Assembly: GCF_014191055.1 (NCBI RefSeq)
Contig: NZ_JACHWB010000001.1
Coordinates: 649,875-713,874, forward strand
Direction: 5' to 3'
Length of the DNA: 64,000 nucleotides
From: Microvirga lupini
Lineage (GTDB): Bacteria; Pseudomonadota; Alphaproteobacteria; Rhizobiales; Beijerinckiaceae
In this document: positions 45,647 to 53,922 of the stretch, piece by piece
Layout of the letters: each line of letters begins with the position of its first letter
How positions within the stretch are numbered: the first letter of the stretch is position 1
Position numbers and translations under genes: made by a program
Notes under the pieces: model-generated
The model's database searches: none
What the model was told of the DNA's origin: nothing
The model's input: only the letters and a program-made list of their open reading frames with translations

Positions 45647-46122
45647 GCGGCACCTTCCTGCTGGGCGCGGTGGGCGGCGAGGGCTGCGCGCGCTACGTTG
45701 CCGTAATTTCCTCGGCTGGTAGACTCGTAGAACTCCAGCGCAGAAACCAGCCCGCTCATGTCCTGCGCTGCTGGCTGCTCACCGCTTACAGGGTGCGGGG
45801 CGGCGGCGAGCAATCTCTCAAGCACGCTACTCAGGTAGGAAGATGACGCCGCTATGTCCTCCATGTAGCCAAGCGCACTGCGCCCCGCCTCGTAATCGAC
45901 AGCGGCCTTATCAACCAGGCGGTACACCTTCCTAGCTGCGTGCAGCATAGTGGTCAGCTCAAGCCGACTTGGATTGCTCGACGCCTCCCCGCCTGCCGGC
46001 AACTGGGCGCGGGCTTGCCAGATACGCCATGCAACTTCTCGGACAGTTGTGCTCTGGCTACCGCAAGCTGTTTCGTATGCCGCCTCGAACAGCGCGCGCT
46101 CTTGATCGTTGTGGTTACTCAT
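45643..46122 (-). CDS. Phage protein of unknown function
   Basis: The 159-residue protein starts MSNHNDQERALFEAAYETAC at ATG 46122. It has WRIWQARAQLP in the first third and a C-terminal helical segment. This N-terminal pattern (a domain around ALFEAxY...WxIWQAR) recurs in small Pseudomonas phage proteins encoded near the early control region. Function is unknown. It overlaps both neighbours. Confidence 0.65.
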   Translation of the reverse strand: MSNHNDQERALFEAAYETACGSQSTTVREVAWRIWQARAQLPAGGEASSNPSRLELTTMLHAARKVYRLVDKAAVDYEAGRSALGYMEDIAASSSYLSSVLERLLAAAPHPVSGEQPAAQDMSGLVSALEFYESTSRGNYGNVARAALAAHRAQQEGAA

Positions 46123-47176
46123 GGCGCTGGGCCTCGGTAGGATAGGCCCACGGCCCGGTGTAGTCGCTGAAGTGGGTGCAGCACTCACGGCGGAAGCAGC
46201 GCGTCTTGCAGTCGTGGTGGCATGTGCCGCCGTCAATGCAGCGCTCACCAAGCACCTCCCCATCGCCGACGTTGGTGGGCTCTGCGCTGGCGGATAGCAG
46301 ATAATCCGTCTTGCGCCGCAGGTTGTTGATGGCAGGTGATGACTTGCCAAGGTCGGTGTCCAGCCAGTCACGCAATATAGCGAACGCCGCATCGCGCTTT
46401 CGCTCAATGCCGTTTAGCTCTACGAGCGAATTACGCAGATCGGCCGCATGACGCTCAGCCGCATCGGCGCGCTGGATTGCGGCTTCGAGTTGACCTTCAA
46501 GTTCAGCGGCCTTTTTGAGCACTTTCAGACAGTTGCTGGCCCACCTTTCTTTGTCGGCCAGCAGCCGCTCCCCCTCGGACGGGTCGGCGTGGGTGAAGAG
46601 CGGCCCCAGCTTGGCTATCTCGTCAAGACATTGATTCCAAGTACCATGCCCGTGCTCAGCTATCTCTTGAGTGTCTTTGCGTTTTGGCAGCGTCACCGGC
46701 TGCTGCTCGGACAACGGCTCCCCGTCTTTCAAGCGTTCAATCTCCGGCTCTGTCAACCCTTTGGTGCCACGCCCAGGAAAACCGCAGTCACGGTTGGGGC
46801 AGTAGATGGTACATACGCCGGTAACGCACAATTTCGTACCGCAAAGGCGGCAGAATGTGCCGCCTTTTACCCACGCCACCGGCTCCTGCTCAGGCGCGGC
46901 GCCAACCTGCTTACATGAGCATGGCAAGCGCCCTTGGTTGCAATCACACGTTTTTGCTTGCTCCGGCGCGGCGCTGGCCTGGGCCTGCTTCACCTGGTGC
47001 AGCTCCTCAGCCAGACGAGCGTTGCGGCCAGCCATGTCGACCGCGGCCCACTCCATGCCGGCGAGGATGGTCTGCTGCAGCCGGGCGGTGGCCTGGGCGC
47101 TAGGTCGGCCAGGATCTTGGGCCAAGCCCTGCGCCAGCTCGAAGGCCTTCAAATCCATTTCAGCGCGCGTGTTCAT
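46115..47176 (-). CDS. Cys-rich coiled-coil phage protein of unknown function
   Basis: The 353-residue protein starts at ATG 47176 (MNTRAEMDLKAFELAQGLAQ). Cysteine clusters appear at about 73-90 (CDCNQGRLPCSC), 103-125 (CRLCGTKLCVTGVCTIYCPN) and at the C-terminus (GGTCHHDCKTRCFRRECC). A coiled coil lies between (about 215-280). It may bind zinc or assemble as a scaffold. I do not recognise the family. Confidence 0.65.
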   Translation of the reverse strand: MNTRAEMDLKAFELAQGLAQDPGRPSAQATARLQQTILAGMEWAAVDMAGRNARLAEELHQVKQAQASAAPEQAKTCDCNQGRLPCSCKQVGAAPEQEPVAWVKGGTFCRLCGTKLCVTGVCTIYCPNRDCGFPGRGTKGLTEPEIERLKDGEPLSEQQPVTLPKRKDTQEIAEHGHGTWNQCLDEIAKLGPLFTHADPSEGERLLADKERWASNCLKVLKKAAELEGQLEAAIQRADAAERHAADLRNSLVELNGIERKRDAAFAILRDWLDTDLGKSSPAINNLRRKTDYLLSASAEPTNVGDGEVLGERCIDGGTCHHDCKTRCFRRECCTHFSDYTGPWAYPTEAQRHE

Positions 47177-47286
47177 GCCAGCCACCCCGCGACGTCCAGC
47201 AGGTTGACGGTGATCACCGCCGCAAGGCTGACGGCCATGAAGGTGATGATCTTCCACTTTGCGATTTGCGTCTCTGCGTTGCGCAT
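47173..47286 (-). CDS. Small single-pass membrane protein
   Basis: A 37-residue frame with an excellent GAGGAAAGGA ribosome site before ATG 47286. It reads MRNAETQIAKWKIITFMAVS and then LAAVITVNLLDVAGWLA, giving one hydrophobic helix. Its stop overlaps the next start by 4 bases. It is too short for automated calls but well supported by its start region and coupling. Confidence 0.65.
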   Translation of the reverse strand: MRNAETQIAKWKIITFMAVSLAAVITVNLLDVAGWLA

Positions 47287-47296
47287 CTTCCTTTCC

Positions 47297-47503
47297 TCAC
47301 TGAGCGTGTTGTTGAGCGCACCGGTCGACGGTGCGCGTGAAGGTCTTGAGGTCTTTCCCGACGCCGTGCTGAGTGTACGGCGCCGGGCAATTGTGAGGGG
47401 GCTCCGCCATCGGTACCGGGCCGGCGATGATCGGGGCGAGTAATGCCCAGGTCAGCCAGGTGGTACATATGGCCATGACATGGCCGGCGATGAGTTTCGG
47501 CAT
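47297..47503 (-). CDS. Small phage protein with N-terminal hydrophobic segment
   Basis: The 68-residue protein starts MPKLIAGHVMAICTTWLTWA, a likely membrane anchor or signal, and continues with a short Cys-containing C-terminal part. ATG 47503 follows AAGGGG. It is first after an operator-bearing promoter region. Function is unknown. Confidence 0.6.
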   Translation of the reverse strand: MPKLIAGHVMAICTTWLTWALLAPIIAGPVPMAEPPHNCPAPYTQHGVGKDLKTFTRTVDRCAQQHAQ

Positions 47504-47542
47504 TGCGTTGCCCCTTGTATTTGTTGGGGCAATACTACGCCA

Positions 47543-47559
47543 TTGCTCAAATTTGAGCA
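47543..47559. promoter_or_regulatory. Perfect palindromic phage operator
   Basis: TTGCTCAAATTTGAGCA, containing the perfect 16-bp palindrome TGCTCAAATTTGAGCA at 47544-47559, lies 40 bases upstream of the leftward gene starting at 47503. The same half-site TTGCTCAAA or TTTGAGCAA occurs at 38255, 38347, 51366 and 54707. Confidence 0.75.
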
Positions 47560-47583
47560 CGAGAACGCTTAGAATGTTTTCTT

Positions 47584-47772
47584 CTATGCGTTGCTGTGAG
47601 CTGCGGTAAAAGTATTGATCTCGTTCGCCAGCTTCTGCGCACCGATGGTCGGATGGCGGCTGACGATGATCTTGGCCTGGCGCAGGAGGCGCATGGCTTC
47701 GTCGGTGTCGAAGGGAGCAGACGCACCAGCGCACTGGGCTTCGATGCGGCGTTGAGCAGCTGACTTGTCCAT
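47584..47772 (-). CDS. Small phage protein of unknown function
   Basis: A 62-residue frame from ATG 47772, MDKSAAQRRIEAQCAGASAP then FDTDEAMRLLRQAKIIVSRH, helical with no known motif. The ribosome site is weak. It lies 49 bases after the stop of the larger leftward gene at 47822 and has typical phage codon use. Confidence 0.5.
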   Translation of the reverse strand: MDKSAAQRRIEAQCAGASAPFDTDEAMRLLRQAKIIVSRHPTIGAQKLANEINTFTAAHSNA

Positions 47773-47821
47773 GGCGGGAACTCGGCAGGAGGTGGGCTCA
47801 CTGCCGAGTTTGGTGTCACGA

Positions 47822-48910
47822 TCAGTCGGGGCGCTTGCCCAGGGCGACGATCTGGTTCGGGGCCTTGGCCCAGCCCTGCAGCTCGGCGCGAGTGAATTTC
47901 CCGGCGTCCATCTGCTCGGCGGCGTACCCACTGAAGCCTGCGCAGTGATAGAGCTTGTGCTCGGTATGCCATAGGCAGAACACCGGCTCACCTGGCGGCC
48001 AGATCAGGTCGCGCAGCACCTCGGCGCGGCGGTAGTCCATTCGCGCCACGGCGGCGTTCAGCTCGCTCTCCAGGCGCTTGCGACGCAGAGACTTGTTGCG
48101 CTTGCAGCGCAGGTCGCCTGGGTTGTCGACATAAAGCTCGAAGCTGGCTTCGTTGGTGACAGCATACTTGCCGCTGACCACCCACCACATGTTGTTGATG
48201 TTGTAGTGGGCGATGCCGGTCTGCGCGCGACCCTTCCGGTCGAAGAAGTAGACGGGCTGGCCATGCTCGAGCAGCTTGCCATCGGCTGACTTGCGGTTGC
48301 TGTTGAAGCAGCTGGAGAGGCCAGGGCTGCTATTGGCGTCGCGGTAGGCCTGCCAGTCTCCCTTGAAGTGCCAGCTCTCGGAATAGCAGCCATTCAGGTA
48401 TTCCATAGCCGTTGGCGGCTTGAGTCCGCGCCGCCGTGAACCTCGTCCAGGGCTCTGCTCTTCGAAGGTATAGCCGATGAACACGTTACAGAGGTAATCG
48501 CGGATCCGGCGCCGGGTTCGCTCCATCTCCAGGCGCAGAAGGTAAGGTGCGACGGCTTCTTTGTTCGACTCGTAGCGGCCCTTGTGATCTGGCCTGGTCG
48601 GGGTATTAGCCGACTGCCACATTTCCAGCCTGATGCAGCGCCCACTGAGATCCAGCAGGGCGTGCAGGTGTTCACCCTTGCTGCATGTGCGATGGTTGTT
48701 GGCGATGATTTTATATTGATCAGCTTCATCCCACGGGCCGACAGTCCAGCCGATGCGGTTCAGTTGCTGGATGATCCGAGCGAAAACTTCCCGCTTGAAC
48801 TTCTTCCCCCAAGCGGTGCGCTCTTCCCAGCTCCCGCCCAGGCCTTCCTCCGAGATATACAGGGCGGCATCGCCGAAGCGGACAGTGCCCTGTCGATTGA
48901 TTTGTGGCAT
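47822..48910 (-). CDS. Phage protein of unknown function with UVR-like motif
   Basis: The 362-residue protein starts at ATG after AAAGGAA. It is rich in aromatic and charged residues (WEERTAWGKKFKREVFARII; EYLNGCYSESWHFKGD). Residues about 285-305 (RLESELNAAVARMDYRRAEV) resemble the UVR coiled-coil motif of UvrB/UvrC. I do not recognise the full family. It is the longest product in the 45-52 kb leftward block. Confidence 0.7.
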   Translation of the reverse strand: MPQINRQGTVRFGDAALYISEEGLGGSWEERTAWGKKFKREVFARIIQQLNRIGWTVGPWDEADQYKIIANNHRTCSKGEHLHALLDLSGRCIRLEMWQSANTPTRPDHKGRYESNKEAVAPYLLRLEMERTRRRIRDYLCNVFIGYTFEEQSPGRGSRRRGLKPPTAMEYLNGCYSESWHFKGDWQAYRDANSSPGLSSCFNSNRKSADGKLLEHGQPVYFFDRKGRAQTGIAHYNINNMWWVVSGKYAVTNEASFELYVDNPGDLRCKRNKSLRRKRLESELNAAVARMDYRRAEVLRDLIWPPGEPVFCLWHTEHKLYHCAGFSGYAAEQMDAGKFTRAELQGWAKAPNQIVALGKRPD

Positions 48911-48948
48911 TTCCTTTCCTTAGCGCCCCAGCGGGGCGCGGTAGTTGA

Positions 48949-49560
48949 TCAGGACGCGGCCTGCAGCGCGTCGTTGTGCTTCTTGATTTCAGCGTGCAGG
49001 GCTCGCTCCGTCACCTCGACGAACCCGTCTGGGATGACAACCGGGGCGGCTTCCGTCGAGTCGTCATCGCGGTATGGCAGGCTGCATGCGACCATCGTCT
49101 TTCCGTGGAGCAGGTAGGTCGATGCGTAATTGATCGAGCGGCCACTGAACACGCCGTCTGGCAGGCCAAGGCGAGCCGCGAAAACCGTGTCGATGGTCGG
49201 CCGACGGTATGAATTGGCGCCCTTCAGCTCATCGGGAATCGCGGGGGCACCCTCGCACAGGGTGTCGTAGAACTTCTTGCCGCGGCCCCGGACGGTGTAC
49301 TTGAAGTAGTAGACCCCGTTCTCGCAGATGCGCTCGCCGCCCTTGAAGTCAGCGAGCGACGGGCCTACGCGCGGCGGGTTCTCTTCCTGGCAACGCTTGC
49401 AGAAGAACATGGGCACGCTGAATGGGTGCATGCCGAGCTCGTCGAATCCGAGCGCTTCGACCTTCTCCTTGAAGAACCGATAGCGGTTGGCGGCCTGGGC
49501 AGTGATTTCCTTGAGCACTTCAACGTGACGCGGGTCTGTCGAGGTGATGTAGTAGCGCAT
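48949..49560 (-). CDS. Phage protein of unknown function with zinc-like Cys pair
   Basis: The 203-residue protein starts MRYYITSTDPRHVEVLKEIT at ATG 49560, preceded by AGGAAAGGAA. FFCKRCQEENPP (about residues 52-63) and CENG suggest a possible metal site. A longer frame from 50232 is out of phase with real genes there. Function is unknown. Confidence 0.68.
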   Translation of the reverse strand: MRYYITSTDPRHVEVLKEITAQAANRYRFFKEKVEALGFDELGMHPFSVPMFFCKRCQEENPPRVGPSLADFKGGERICENGVYYFKYTVRGRGKKFYDTLCEGAPAIPDELKGANSYRRPTIDTVFAARLGLPDGVFSGRSINYASTYLLHGKTMVACSLPYRDDDSTEAAPVVIPDGFVEVTERALHAEIKKHNDALQAAS

Positions 49561-49601
49561 TTCCTTTCCTAAGCGGCCAGCGGCCGCGGTGTTGGTGGTC
49601 G

Positions 49602-49901
49602 TTATGCTGCTGCGAAGTGATGGCTGCCGACGCTGACGGCGACGATGCGGCGCCCGGCGCGGTACTCGGTTGCGGTGGTGGCGGTGTTGTAGCGGGTGCG
49701 CAGCCGGCCTGCGGTGGTCAGCGGCAGCAGGATCTTGTCCAGCTGTTCGGTGGTGACGGCGATGATCTTGCGCTTCATGGTGCGTTCCTTGATGTAGGAG
49801 GAGGCTTCCGCTTCCGTGGTGAATACAGCGAGCAGGCGGCCAGTGGTCACGCGGGTGACGCGGTGCAGGCCAGCGCAGTCGACGGTGATGGCGAGGGTCA
49901 C
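49602..49901 (-). CDS. Small phage protein of unknown function
   Basis: The 99-residue frame from GTG 49901 overlaps the preceding stop (CTGTGA), implying coupled translation. It has VTRVTTGRLLAVFTTEAEAS early and KIIAVTTEQLDKILLPLTTA later, two similar beta-rich units. An internal ATG at 49778 would give only the last 58 residues. No family is recognised. Confidence 0.6.
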   Translation of the reverse strand: MTLAITVDCAGLHRVTRVTTGRLLAVFTTEAEASSYIKERTMKRKIIAVTTEQLDKILLPLTTAGRLRTRYNTATTATEYRAGRRIVAVSVGSHHFAAA

Positions 49902-50257
49902 AGCTTGCACCCTGCAGCCAGGACAGCAGAGGTGCGGTGCACGTCGCCTTGGGTGCCCAGGCCAACCAGGGCAGAGCGGGCGGCGCGCTCGCTGTCGAAG
50001 GTATTGCCCTCGACGCCGGCCTCCTCGTCCGCCAGCTCGAACCAAGCCTTGCCGAAGCGGCCGTGGTGGAGCTTGCCGATAATGAAGGGTTTGGTTGGCA
50101 GCAATTTGCCTTCGGCCTGCAGCTCGGCGATGGTCGGGCCGGTGGCGACCAGGGCGTCGAAGTCGACGGTGGTGGCGGGTGCCTGGCCGGCGTTGACGCG
50201 CACGATGGCGCCCGCGTCTTCCAGCTGCTCAAGCATGAGTTGGGTTTGCGTATTCAT
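49898..50257 (-). CDS. Phage protein of unknown function
   Basis: The 119-residue protein MNTQTQLMLEQLEDAGAIVR continues with DALVATGPTIAELQAEGKLL and a charged C-terminal half. No known domain is seen. It lies upstream of, and coupled to, the 99-residue gene. Confidence 0.62.
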   Translation of the reverse strand: MNTQTQLMLEQLEDAGAIVRVNAGQAPATTVDFDALVATGPTIAELQAEGKLLPTKPFIIGKLHHGRFGKAWFELADEEAGVEGNTFDSERAARSALVGLGTQGDVHRTSAVLAAGCKL

Positions 50258-50334
50258 GGCGGGTTGATCCTCGCTCGTGTGTTGGCTGGTACTGCCAAAG
50301 CCCCAGTTAAGGGGCGTGTGGGTGGCGGGGTTGG

Positions 50335-50508
50335 TTACTCAGCGAGCATGTAACCTTCGCCGTCAACAACAAAGCGGCTTCCATCCTTGAGCAGATAGAT
50401 GCGGCTGCCGTCTTCAGCATCGATAATTTGATTGCTGAGCATGCGCGCCTGAATACGTGCACCAGTAACGCTTTTTGCGGTCTCGAGGATGTCTTGTGCG
50501 TCGGTCAT
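50335..50508 (-). CDS. Small phage protein of unknown function
   Basis: The 57-residue protein starts MTDAQDILETAKSVTGARIQ at ATG 50508 after GAGGGC. The C-terminal GSRIYLLKDGSRFVVDGEGY is beta-rich. A palindromic operator lies 52 bases upstream, so the gene is probably under the phage repressor. Confidence 0.6.
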   Translation of the reverse strand: MTDAQDILETAKSVTGARIQARMLSNQIIDAEDGSRIYLLKDGSRFVVDGEGYMLAE

Positions 50509-50559
50509 CGTCTTGCCCTCCAGGGCGTTGTTCGTTTCGATGGGGCAATTATGCTTGAG

Positions 50560-50577
50560 TTGATCAAATTTGATCAA
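50560..50577. promoter_or_regulatory. Palindromic operator variant
   Basis: TTGATCAAATTTGATCAA is an 18-bp perfect palindrome. GCTTGAG just before and CAAGCAA just after extend the symmetry. It differs from the 47543 operator only by GATC for GCTC or GAGC in the arms. It faces the leftward gene starting at 50508. Confidence 0.7.
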
Positions 50578-50700
50578 GCAACGCATTAGATCAGTTTGGC
50601 ATAAGAGCGTGCGAATACTGGCTTGCCATCATCAGCGGGCGGGTAGCCATCCCGGCCCGGACAACCCCAGCTCGGTGCAAGCCTGGGGCGGTTTCGGCGG

Positions 50701-50961
50701 TTACGCGATGTCGTAGCGGGCGTGCCTCTGCTTGATGTCGCTGAGGCGGATGTTCAACGAGGCCATCATCGCTTTCTGGAAGCCTTCCCAGGTGGCCTGG
50801 GTCTCCGGATCGAAGTAGCGATCGAACTGACCGTTCACAGTGATGGTGCCGAGCGGGAGGACGGGTGTCAGGGTCGACGTCCAAGCCTCGAAATGCTTCT
50901 GGGTCATGCGGCCGGCCGCATTGGTGATCTCGACCGGCAGGTGGCTGGCGATGATGGTCAT
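50701..50961 (-). CDS. Small phage protein of unknown function
   Basis: The 86-residue protein MTIIASHLPVEITNAAGRMT has a WTSTLTPVLPLGTITVNGQF middle and helical basic end. No domain is recognised. Bases 50587-50700 upstream of the 50.5 kb operator hold no gene that I can support. Confidence 0.6.
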   Translation of the reverse strand: MTIIASHLPVEITNAAGRMTQKHFEAWTSTLTPVLPLGTITVNGQFDRYFDPETQATWEGFQKAMMASLNIRLSDIKQRHARYDIA

Positions 50962-51009
50962 GTCAGTTCCTTGTGGTGGTTGGCCCGGCTGCCCGGGCGT
51001 GATGGTCGG

Positions 51010-51297
51010 TTATGGCTTGTAGTGGGTGGCCAGCTCGAAGCTGCGCGCCAGGTCTTTCTTCAGCGCCTCGATCGTTTCATGGCTCAGGCCGTCGCGGATC
51101 ACCACCGGCTTGATGATCTCGCGGCCGCCCAGCACGGTGAGCTGCAGCAGGACACCGGAGGCCATCAGGTGGTCGGTGGATGCCTTGGCGATGTCCTTCG
51201 AAGCGAACGCATAGACGTAGGCCAGCTGACCATTCAGCTCCATGACCTTGCGCTCGAGGTCGCGGTAGGTCGGTTTTTTGGTGGTGTTGCGAGCCAT
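51010..51297 (-). CDS. Small phage protein of unknown function
   Basis: The 95-residue protein MARNTTKKPTYRDLERKVME has a short coiled coil (LERKVMELNGQLAYVYAFA) and a LLQLTVLGGREIIKPVVIRD centre. It follows an operator at 51366 and so is probably repressor-controlled. I do not recognise the family. Confidence 0.62.
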   Translation of the reverse strand: MARNTTKKPTYRDLERKVMELNGQLAYVYAFASKDIAKASTDHLMASGVLLQLTVLGGREIIKPVVIRDGLSHETIEALKKDLARSFELATHYKP

Positions 51298-51365
51298 GGT
51301 GATTGCCCCCCTCGGTCGGTTGCTGTCCGGAGTGTGTCTCCGTGTTGGGTTGCATTGTGCCTGCG

Positions 51366-51387
51366 TTGCTCAAATTTGATCAAGCAA
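51366..51387. promoter_or_regulatory. Operator: nested palindrome upstream of leftward gene
   Basis: TTGCTCAAATTTGATCAAGC followed by AA holds one TTGCTCAAA half-site and one TTTGATCAAGCAA half, mixing the forms at 47543 and 50560. It lies 69 bases upstream of the gene starting at 51297. Confidence 0.7.
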
Positions 51388-51414
51388 TTGCGATGACCGT
51401 TCGTCGGGTTTCCC

Positions 51415-52041
51415 TTAAAACAAACGCTCTTCCGCGCTACCTACCAATGCCTCAAGCAGCAGGTCGGCTTGCACAGACACGACCTTCGACGAGTGCCCGC
51501 CAAAGCTCTTGGTGCCGTGGCGCTCGGCGCCATCAATGGCGCAGAACATCTGGCCCAGGCTGGCGGTCTCGACGCCGGCGCGCTGTGCCAGGCCGACCAT
51601 CGCTGGCGTGGACATGCCGAGCCAGATCCGATCGCCGACCTTGCGCAGTCCGAACTCCTTGACGATTTCGCGTCGTTCGCCGGTGCCGTCTGCCAGCTTC
51701 TCTATGGCGGCCACGAACCCCATCTGACTGCCGACCGAGGCACGCAGCTCTGTGTGATCGACGTATGTCCTGACCAGCGGGACAGCCGGCTGTATGCGGT
51801 TGAACACTGCGCCGATGCTGTCGCACTGGGCTTTCTTCAGGTTCAAGTGAACGGCCAGCGCCATCAAGTCGCCGACCCGCAGCCGCGTATCCTTCTCATA
51901 AGCGAGCGAACCATCACGCTGCGGCAGCACGTCTTTGTCGAGTGTTCCGGCCGTCACCATGTCGCAGAGGTGGCGGATAAAGGCGCGGTGATCCATGCCG
52001 AGTTTATCGGCGACGATTTTGCTGTTGATGCTTGCTGCCAT
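51415..52041 (-). CDS. Rha/antirepressor-like phage regulatory protein (tentative)
   Basis: About 208 residues from ATG 52041 (MAASINSKIVADKLGMDHRA). The first 40 residues, INSKIVADKLGMDHRAFIRH followed by a helical LCDMVTAG, resemble the winged-helix start of Rha or Ant-type phage regulators. The rest (LAVHLNLKKAQCDSIGAVFN ... KFGLRKVGDRIWL-like) is unfamiliar. Starts at 52053 and 52098 are also open. It flanks the candidate origin/control region. Confidence 0.5.
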   Translation of the reverse strand: MAASINSKIVADKLGMDHRAFIRHLCDMVTAGTLDKDVLPQRDGSLAYEKDTRLRVGDLMALAVHLNLKKAQCDSIGAVFNRIQPAVPLVRTYVDHTELRASVGSQMGFVAAIEKLADGTGERREIVKEFGLRKVGDRIWLGMSTPAMVGLAQRAGVETASLGQMFCAIDGAERHGTKSFGGHSSKVVSVQADLLLEALVGSAEERLF

Positions 52042-52054
52042 GGCGAGCCCCATA

Positions 52055-52640
52055 AAGTGGTTGTGGTTGTTGCGGTTGGAATTGTCCCATGCCCACAACC
52101 TTGTCGCAACCGTTGCAACCTAGTTGACGGGCAGGGCGCGCAGCCAGAAAGCAGGGGCGACCGACCGCAAAAACTGCGGAAACTGCTTTTTCGCCTGTAT
52201 TTGCTGGCTGTTTGATCGAGGGGCGACCGACAAATGCAGTCTGGTCGCTCTTTTGGTCGCGCCCAGTGCCGCGACTAATGCCCAAAAGGCGACCGGGCCG
52301 CGTCTCCCGTTTCTGCCAATGAATACAGGGCATTTGGCGGGGAGCGTCCAAAGCGACCGCTCCAGCCGGAAAAAGGTATAAGTAGGAATATACGGTTGTG
52401 CTGGTTGTGAATTGATAACACAACTATCACAACCAAGTTTAAGTCCTATAGGGGGCTTATATATATGGTTTCTTGGTTTCTCTTATTATTATTATTTAAA
52501 TAAGTTATTGTTTTTATTATTATTATAGGGCCTTTTATGGGGCAACCAGAGGGGCAACCAAGGAGCAACCAGCAGCAGCGACCGGTCGCCCTAGTGACCG
52601 TCCGTCAACTTCTCGCAAATTACTCGGAATTATTTACCAC
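52055..52640. other. Iteron-bearing AT-rich region: candidate phage origin or control region
   Basis: No gene is supported between 52042 and 52694. GCGACC or its complement occurs at 52157, 52223, 52243, 52255, 52289, 52353, 52579 and 52584. GGTTGT/CAACC-type units cluster at 52058-52122 and 52394-52434, including GGTTGTGA / TCACAACC inverted at 52403 and 52427. GGGCAACC and GAGCAACC repeats lie at 52549-52570. Between them about 52480-52532 is almost pure A/T. An AT-rich core flanked by iterons is typical of replication origins. Alternatively it is a divergent promoter region. Confidence 0.55.
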
Positions 52641-52694
52641 CAGGCCAAGTCACCTGTAGAATTGCCCGCAGCACTTACCGCTGGGGCAGCAGCA

Positions 52695-53219
52695 ATGGTC
52701 GAATACTTCACGCTGGAAGAACTACCGGACAGACCCATGTTCCGGTGCGAACGCAGGAACGCCACGCTACAGGTCTCGGCATGCGCCGGGATGTGGAGCG
52801 AAGCCAACGGCAAAGCCGCACCCGAACGTCTCGACCGTTGCAAGAATTGCCCACTGGGCGCAAAGCATGCCGGGGTCGGTGAAATCTCACTGTCACCGCT
52901 CAGGGGCATGAGCATCTGCGCTCGCTGTCACCAGGGCACCACCCGGCTCATTCGCAAGCACCTGTGCGTCAGCTGCTACAACCGCGAACGCGAGTTCAAC
53001 CTGGGCCGCAATGCCAAGGGCTCAGCACCCGTCAAGCATCCTCCGCTGCACAACATCGAGATCCGCTACCAGGCCGGGGAAGTTCTCCAGCGCCTGGCGA
53101 TGCCTGTTGTGTCGAGCGAGGAACTGGTGGTCGCAGCGCTCAGGGATACGAGCAAACAAGTTACATTCGCATTCAGCGGTAAGCGGCCAGAGATGCCGCA
53201 GGGAGAGTTGTTTGTATGA
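52695..53219 (+). CDS. Cys-rich zinc-finger-like phage protein
   Basis: About 174 residues from ATG 52695 (MVEYFTLEELPDRPMFRCER). Cysteines appear in repeated pairs (CAGMWSEANGKAAPE ... CKNCPLGAKH; CARCHQGTTRLI ... CVSCYN), consistent with two zinc sites. The C-terminal third is helical. It is first in the rightward small-gene chain. A DNA-binding regulatory role is plausible but not shown. Confidence 0.65.
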   Translation: MVEYFTLEELPDRPMFRCERRNATLQVSACAGMWSEANGKAAPERLDRCKNCPLGAKHAGVGEISLSPLRGMSICARCHQGTTRLIRKHLCVSCYNREREFNLGRNAKGSAPVKHPPLHNIEIRYQAGEVLQRLAMPVVSSEELVVAALRDTSKQVTFAFSGKRPEMPQGELFV

Positions 53220-53602
53220 GCGCGCAGAATTCACAGGGTCGGCCGGCTGATAGCGTTATCATCGGGCAAAATCACGTGCGCGCGATAGAGAGGGAAAACA
53301 CCTCCGGTTGGCGCCTCGAGCAGCACTGCTGCCGGAACTGCTTCGGGCGCATCGCCTCGATCAAGCATCCTGACGGCGGTCGCACGTACCAGTGCACCAA
53401 CTGCGGCCTGGAAGGCCACGGCCACAAGCCTGACGTGGTGTGCTCGTGCGGCACCAAGCTGCGCAAGTACAAGGGCGACGGCCGCACCGGCGTGGTCATG
53501 GTCGACGCGGGCATCCGCTGCCACCCGAACAAGCGGGTCTCGCCTGAGTTCCCGTCGCTGATCGTGGCCAGCTATGGCGGCGCCCAAGCGGAGGGTGTGT
53601 GA
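53216..53602 (+). CDS. Zinc-ribbon phage protein
   Basis: The 128-residue protein has CCRNCFGRIASIKHPDGGRT then YQCTNCGLEGHG, and later CSCGTKLRKYKG and IRCHPN. These form one or two zinc ribbons with a gap typical of nucleic-acid-binding folds. The ATG at 53216 overlaps the previous stop by 4 bases. Function is unknown. Confidence 0.65.
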   Translation: MSAQNSQGRPADSVIIGQNHVRAIERENTSGWRLEQHCCRNCFGRIASIKHPDGGRTYQCTNCGLEGHGHKPDVVCSCGTKLRKYKGDGRTGVVMVDAGIRCHPNKRVSPEFPSLIVASYGGAQAEGV

Positions 53603-53736
53603 TGCGGACTGCTCGCTCTTTGCTGTTCGGTGCACGTGTCGCGCTGGCCGCCTGGTGCTTTCCGTTCCTGATCGGGCCAAGAACGCCTGAGAGAAGCGCC
53701 GCGATGGCCAAGTGCGGGCGCTGGGCAGCGCGATAA
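53602..53736 (+). CDS. Small hydrophobic/basic peptide
   Basis: A 44-residue frame, MRTARSLLFGARVALAAWCF then PFLIGPRTPERSAA, with one hydrophobic segment. The ATG overlaps the preceding TGA by one base (TGATG). Its stop at 53734-53736 is immediately followed by the repeated hairpin element, the same arrangement as at the other four element copies. Confidence 0.55.
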   Translation: MRTARSLLFGARVALAAWCFPFLIGPRTPERSAAMAKCGRWAAR

Positions 53737-53828
53737 CCAGATGACCAATCAGGGTTTCAAGACGCCAGAACCCTTGCGCCACAAGGCTTTCAGCCTAACG
53801 CCAAGGTTTTCGGGCGCACATAGGGCTC
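53737..53828 (+). repeat. Att-like intergenic element, copy 1
   Basis: The stem-loop CCAGA-TGACCAA-TCAGG (53737-53753, one mismatch) begins directly after the stop codon of the 44-residue gene and continues GGTTTCAA. After 57 nt, CGGGCGC (53811) and AGGGCTC (53822) follow 11 bp apart. The flanks match copy 4 at 60578, including ACGCCAA before and CATAGGGCTC-type sequence in the second heptamer. Confidence 0.7.
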
Positions 53829-53922
53829 AGATCGCCAAAAGTGATCAAGTGTAAAGCCCGGGCATTGATCAGAAATGATTGGTACAATTCAGGCTCAACC
53901 CCAACACATCGCAGAGGCTCAC

